From Fibrobacter sp. UBA4309 (GTDB lineage: Bacteria; Fibrobacterota; Fibrobacteria; Fibrobacterales; Fibrobacteraceae), in NCBI RefSeq assembly GCF_002395745.1, contig NZ_DGUN01000067.1, positions 20,624-36,901 of the forward strand: a stretch of 16,278 nucleotides of DNA, in the 5' to 3' direction. Of the stretch, positions 13,328 through 16,278 are shown in pieces (position 1 is the first letter of the stretch; the number at the start of each line of letters is the position of its first letter). A model generated the notes under the pieces. It had not been told where the DNA came from. It did no database searches and was given only the letters and a program-made list of their open reading frames with translations. Position numbers and translations under genes: made by a program.

Positions 13328-14977
13328 ATGTTAAAGCAACTTTCCATCAAAGATTTTACGCTGATCGCCGAGGCGACCGTTCCCTTCCACGGCGGGTTCA
13401 CGGCCATTACCGGCGAAACCGGTGCCGGCAAGTCCGTTTTGCTCAAGGCGCTCCGCATGGTATGCGGCGACAAGGCCCAAGCTGCGATGGTGCGTACAGG
13501 CAGCGAAAAAGCCGTCATCGAAGGCACATTCGACATTTCTAGCGAGCCGCAAATCAAGCAGCTGCTCGAATCTTTCGAGATTGACCCGGACGACGAAATC
13601 ATCATCCGCCGCGAAATTCTCGAAAACGGCAAGGGCCGCGCCCGCATCAACGGGACGGTAGTAAGCCTCTCCGACCTGCAGCAGCTCGGGGAAAGCCTCA
13701 TCCAGATGCACGGCCAGAGCGAACAGCTTTTGCTCCGCGACACGCGGACGCACACACAGATGCTCGACGAATACGCCGGGAATCACGACCTGCTCGCCGA
13801 ATACACCAAGTGCTGGAGCAAGTGGAATTCCATCCGCACGCTTATCCAGGAAACAGAGGAACGCGCCAAGAATCTCGCCGCACAGAAAGATTTCCTGAAG
13901 TTCCAGTTCGACGAACTCAGCAAGGCAGCTCTCCGCGAAGGCGAAGAAGAAGAACTGGAAGAAAAGGTGAACCTCGCCAGCAAGGGCGAAACTGAAAGAC
14001 GCCACCTGGACGAAATCCAGGACCTGCTGGGCGGCGAGAAGGGACTTCTCGACCAGATCCAGATGCTGCAATACAAGATGCGTTCCCTCGCCGCGAAGAT
14101 TCCGCATTACGAGAAATACCTGACCGCGCTGGACGAAGCCTCGGCCCCGTTCGAAAGTTCCTGCAAGGACCTGATGCACCTGTCGCCCTCGGAATCGCTC
14201 TCCCCTGCAGAAATTGACCGAGCCAACTCCCGGATTGCGGCTATCCAGAAGCTTAAGCGCAAGTACCGCACCGATGTCGCCGGACTTATCGCCCTTACCG
14301 CAACGCGGAAAGAAGAACTCTCCTGCCTCGAGAATCTCGATGCGGACCTCGAGGAACTCGGCCGCCAGGAATCGAAAACCCATGCCGAGCTCGAATCCAT
14401 TGCCCAGAAGCTCTCCCTCGCCCGCAAGGAATCGGCAAAGAGGTTCGACGCATCCGTACAAGACCTCCTGCACGCCCTGGGCATGCCCAAGGCGACGTTC
14501 TGTACGAGCCTCCAGCCGCAGGGCCTTGCCGCCAACGGAGCCGACAAGATAGAGTTCATGCTCGCCCCTAACCCGGGCGAAGGCGAAAAAACACTGCAGA
14601 AGGCCGTGTCGGGCGGCGAACTATCCCGCGTTTTGCTGGCAATCAAGAGCGTGATGGCCGACCTCGACAAAATTCCTTTGCTAATTTTTGACGAAGTTGA
14701 TTCCGGAATCAGCGGAGAAACGGGAAACCGCATCGGCGACGCCCTCCGCAACCTCGGCAAGCACCATCAGGTACTGACGATCACGCACCTGCACCAGGTG
14801 GCGAGCCGGGCCAAGAATCAGCTGGCCGTAAGCAAGAAGGAAATCGACGGACGCACGTTTACTTCCGTCAAGGACCTCGATGATTCCGGCCGCGTCGATG
14901 AAATTGTACGCATGCTGGGCGGCGAATCGGAAACCGTCCGCGAGCATGCAAAACAACTGCTGGAGAACAACAAATGA
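13328..14977 (+). CDS. recN: DNA repair protein RecN (SMC-like ATPase)
   Basis: RecN is an SMC-family ATPase that acts in double-strand break repair, bridging DNA and helping RecA. The 549-residue protein has the normal layout. The N-terminal ATPase half holds Walker A GETGAGKS (29-36) and the Q-loop-like block HGQSEQLLL (128-136). A helical coiled-coil middle (about 150-375) is rich in Glu/Lys. The C-terminal half holds signature SGGELSR (428-434), Walker B LLIFDEVDSG (451-460) and the THLHQVAS switch (486-493). The start MLKQLSIKDF matches the conserved RecN N-terminus, so the ATG at 13328 is secure even though it has no Shine-Dalgarno and lies just after the promoter box. The stop overlaps the next start as ATGA, implying coupled translation with the phosphatidyltransferase gene. 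Confidence 0.97.
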   Translation: MLKQLSIKDFTLIAEATVPFHGGFTAITGETGAGKSVLLKALRMVCGDKAQAAMVRTGSEKAVIEGTFDISSEPQIKQLLESFEIDPDDEIIIRREILENGKGRARINGTVVSLSDLQQLGESLIQMHGQSEQLLLRDTRTHTQMLDEYAGNHDLLAEYTKCWSKWNSIRTLIQETEERAKNLAAQKDFLKFQFDELSKAALREGEEEELEEKVNLASKGETERRHLDEIQDLLGGEKGLLDQIQMLQYKMRSLAAKIPHYEKYLTALDEASAPFESSCKDLMHLSPSESLSPAEIDRANSRIAAIQKLKRKYRTDVAGLIALTATRKEELSCLENLDADLEELGRQESKTHAELESIAQKLSLARKESAKRFDASVQDLLHALGMPKATFCTSLQPQGLAANGADKIEFMLAPNPGEGEKTLQKAVSGGELSRVLLAIKSVMADLDKIPLLIFDEVDSGISGETGNRIGDALRNLGKHHQVLTITHLHQVASRAKNQLAVSKKEIDGRTFTSVKDLDDSGRVDEIVRMLGGESETVREHAKQLLENNK

Positions 14978-16128
14978 CCGAGAAACGAGATGATGTCCGC
15001 TTGCGTTCACGCATTTGGAGCATCCTCAGAGCCCTCATCTTTATCTGTGTCATCTATTTCATCTGGATTGGCATGGCCAAGACGGCAAGCGCCTTTGTAC
15101 TGATTGCGCTTATCATGGGATGGGTGAACCTCTACCAGCTGCGTTCCCAGGAAATCGAGAAGCCCTATTACAGGCTATGGCTGAACGTCGTTGACGGCCT
15201 GTTGCAATTCAGCGTCATGACAAGCATTTTCATACGCGACATCTACAACTCCGAAAGCGTCGAGAAGCTTCTCGGCATCGGCTGCGTCTTCATCCTCGCC
15301 CGCCTTATCGCCCACACGCTGTTTTCCCTGGGCGTGCTGCGCGAAGGCAAGAAGTTGCCGCAAAAAAGGCGCTGGTCCAAGCTGGCAAACCTCGCGACGA
15401 CAATTACCATGGGCGTCTACCTGCTGAACCTCGAAGACTACCAGCAAATCTGCATGGTGGCGACCATCCTGCTCATCCTCGCCTCCACGGTCGCCTACGC
15501 CTACTGGTACTACCGCGATCCGTCGCACCGCAAGCCCCTTTCTATCGCGAGCCAGCTCACGATGAGCCGCATCGTGCTCACGCCCTTCTTCCTCTGGGTG
15601 TTCTTCTACGACAACGACCTAGACTACAGCAACAACAGCCTTGTCTTCAAGGTTCTCGCGCTCCTCATGGTTCTCGGGTTCATGCTCACCGACTTTCTCG
15701 ACGGCAAGCTTGCGCGCGCCATGGGCGAAGTCAGCACGCTCGGCAAGTACCTAGACCCGTTCAGCGACAAGATTTCCAACATGACCATCTTCATGTGCTT
15801 CATCGCCACCGGATACGCTCCCGTGTGGATGGTCGCGCTCATCTACTTCCGCGAATCGAGCGTCGAGACGCTCCGCACGCTCGCCGCAAGCGAAGGCCTT
15901 ATCATGCCCGCCCGCAAGAGCGGCAAGTGGAAGACCGCCCTGCAGGGAATCGGCATCGTAGCCATCCTTCTCGGCGCCATCGAGCCCATCCGAGCGCTCA
16001 TCCCCGGATTCGAGAACATCTGGAGCGTCTTCCCGATGGCCGTTATGGGCGTCATTACGGCAATTACGCTTATCAGCGGCATAGATTATTTCTATTCCAG
16101 CAAGCACATCCTGAAAAAATTCGTGTAG
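14974..16128 (+). CDS. Double-length PgsA-like CDP-alcohol phosphatidyltransferase
   Basis: This membrane enzyme probably makes phosphatidylglycerophosphate from CDP-diacylglycerol and glycerol-3-phosphate. The C-terminal domain (about 188-384) has the complete signature DxxDGxxARx8GxxxDxxxD (D240, D243, G244, A247, R248, G257, D261, D265), preceded by LTMSRIVLTP (195-204). It is followed by PgsA-type RESSVETLR (293-301) and SGKWKTALQ (316-324). PgsA is normally about 180-200 residues; this protein has 384. The extra N-terminal 185 residues contain about six hydrophobic segments (near 18-34, 38-55, 68-88, 99-121, 137-152, 159-179) and look like a degenerate second copy of the same fold without the catalytic motif. 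The ATG overlaps the recN stop by four bases. Related CDP-alcohol transferases with another acceptor cannot be excluded. Confidence 0.88.
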   Translation: MTEKRDDVRLRSRIWSILRALIFICVIYFIWIGMAKTASAFVLIALIMGWVNLYQLRSQEIEKPYYRLWLNVVDGLLQFSVMTSIFIRDIYNSESVEKLLGIGCVFILARLIAHTLFSLGVLREGKKLPQKRRWSKLANLATTITMGVYLLNLEDYQQICMVATILLILASTVAYAYWYYRDPSHRKPLSIASQLTMSRIVLTPFFLWVFFYDNDLDYSNNSLVFKVLALLMVLGFMLTDFLDGKLARAMGEVSTLGKYLDPFSDKISNMTIFMCFIATGYAPVWMVALIYFRESSVETLRTLAASEGLIMPARKSGKWKTALQGIGIVAILLGAIEPIRALIPGFENIWSVFPMAVMGVITAITLISGIDYFYSSKHILKKFV

Positions 16129-16183
16129 GCAGGGCAAGCCCGCAAACAGGCACGAAAACAAAGCGTTTTCAAAATATTGTGGC

Positions 16184-16210
16184 AAAAGCCTTGCCAAATG
16201 GGCTTTTTTT
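16184..16210 (+). terminator. Intrinsic terminator after the phosphatidyltransferase gene
   Basis: AAAAGCC (16184-16190) pairs with GGCTTTT (16201-16207) around a ten-base loop, and the T-run continues to 16210. It lies 56 bases after the stop. A competing hairpin, GGCAA (16181-16185) with TTGCC (16191-16195), shares bases with the terminator stem. A separate six-base stem GAAAAC/GTTTTC lies just upstream (16154-16170). The terminator loop and T-run double as promoter DNA for the tRNA gene. Confidence 0.8.
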
Positions 16211-16221
16211 TACTATATATG
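16191..16221 (+). promoter_or_regulatory. Promoter of the initiator tRNA gene
   Basis: TTGCCA (16191-16196) is separated by 17 bases from TATATA (16214-16219), a good sigma-70-like pair. In the alternative pattern CTTG (16190-16193), 20 bases, then TATATATG (16214-16221) is one base off TAnnTTTG. Transcription should begin near 16225, about nine bases before the mature tRNA. Confidence 0.6.
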
Positions 16222-16233
16222 GGCTATCCTCGA

Positions 16234-16278
16234 CGCGGGGTGGAGCAGTTGGTAGCTCGTCGGGCTCATAACCCGAAG
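16234..16278 (+). tRNA. Initiator tRNA-fMet (CAU), truncated at the window end
   Basis: The visible 45 bases give a 5' acceptor strand CGCGGGG (16234-16240), T8/G9, D-stem GAGC/GCTC (16243-16246 with 16255-16258), and an anticodon stem TCGGG/CCCGA (16260-16264 with 16272-16276) around loop CTCATAA with anticodon CAT at 16267-16269. Three consecutive G-C pairs in the anticodon stem and a C at position 1 are hallmarks of bacterial initiator tRNA. The variable loop, T-arm and 3' acceptor strand lie beyond the window. Confidence 0.95.

Noticed and set aside
13331..14473. 380-codon minus-strand frame opposite recN
   Set aside because: It is fully antisense to recN, and the Leu/Phe/Val-rich product reflects reverse reading of Glu/Lys coiled-coil codons.
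1..16278. CRISPR array, insertion sequence, prophage or toxin-antitoxin module
   Set aside because: No spaced direct repeats, transposase motifs, terminal inverted repeats or phage genes were found, and the content is housekeeping throughout.

Overview
The window looks like chromosomal backbone DNA of a Fibrobacter-type bacterium (phylum Fibrobacterota). This placement is an inference from three things: gene content and protein style, promoter boxes resembling the Bacteroides TTTG / TAnnTTTG pattern, and several starts without a Shine-Dalgarno sequence. No marker gene settles it. I see no mobile element, phage gene, CRISPR array or defence island.

Region 1 (1-7298, + strand) is the membrane-arm half of a complex I operon, nuoH(partial)-I-J-K-L-M-N. 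The genes are tightly packed, with TAATG stop/start overlaps at I/J and J/K, an 8-base overlap at K/L, and 7- and 1-base gaps at L/M and M/N. The operon ends in a strong intrinsic terminator. Together the products form the quinone-site subunit (H), the subunit carrying two 4Fe-4S clusters (I) and the proton-translocating antiporter-like subunits (J-N). The main oddity is that NuoM has serine where the pumping lysine of the family is expected, while NuoL and NuoN keep theirs.

Region 2 (7299-9914, + strand) holds a class I/II PLP aminotransferase, followed 34 bases later by an orphan PotD-like polyamine-binding lipoprotein. No permease or ATPase gene is nearby. A 206-base gap upstream contains the nuo terminator, an imperfect palindrome and a TATAAT box.

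Region 3 (9952-11535) has exodeoxyribonuclease III (xth, minus strand) converging on the PotD-like gene. It diverges from an unrecognised small lipoprotein gene that may be translated from a leaderless transcript.

Region 4 (11582-16128, + strand) encodes an RNase Z-like metallo-beta-lactamase-fold protein, the tRNA m7G46 methyltransferase TrmB, the DNA repair ATPase RecN and a double-length PgsA-like CDP-alcohol phosphatidyltransferase that overlaps recN by 4 bases. Inverted repeats lie over the start of the RNase Z-like gene and over the upstream box of the recN promoter. The window closes with the 5' half of initiator tRNA-fMet (CAU), whose promoter is interleaved with the terminator of the preceding gene.

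No wholly new multi-gene system is evident. The best leads are the NuoM lysine loss, the apparent internal duplication in the PgsA-like protein, the shared promoter architecture with predicted leaderless starts, and the two operator-like palindromes.
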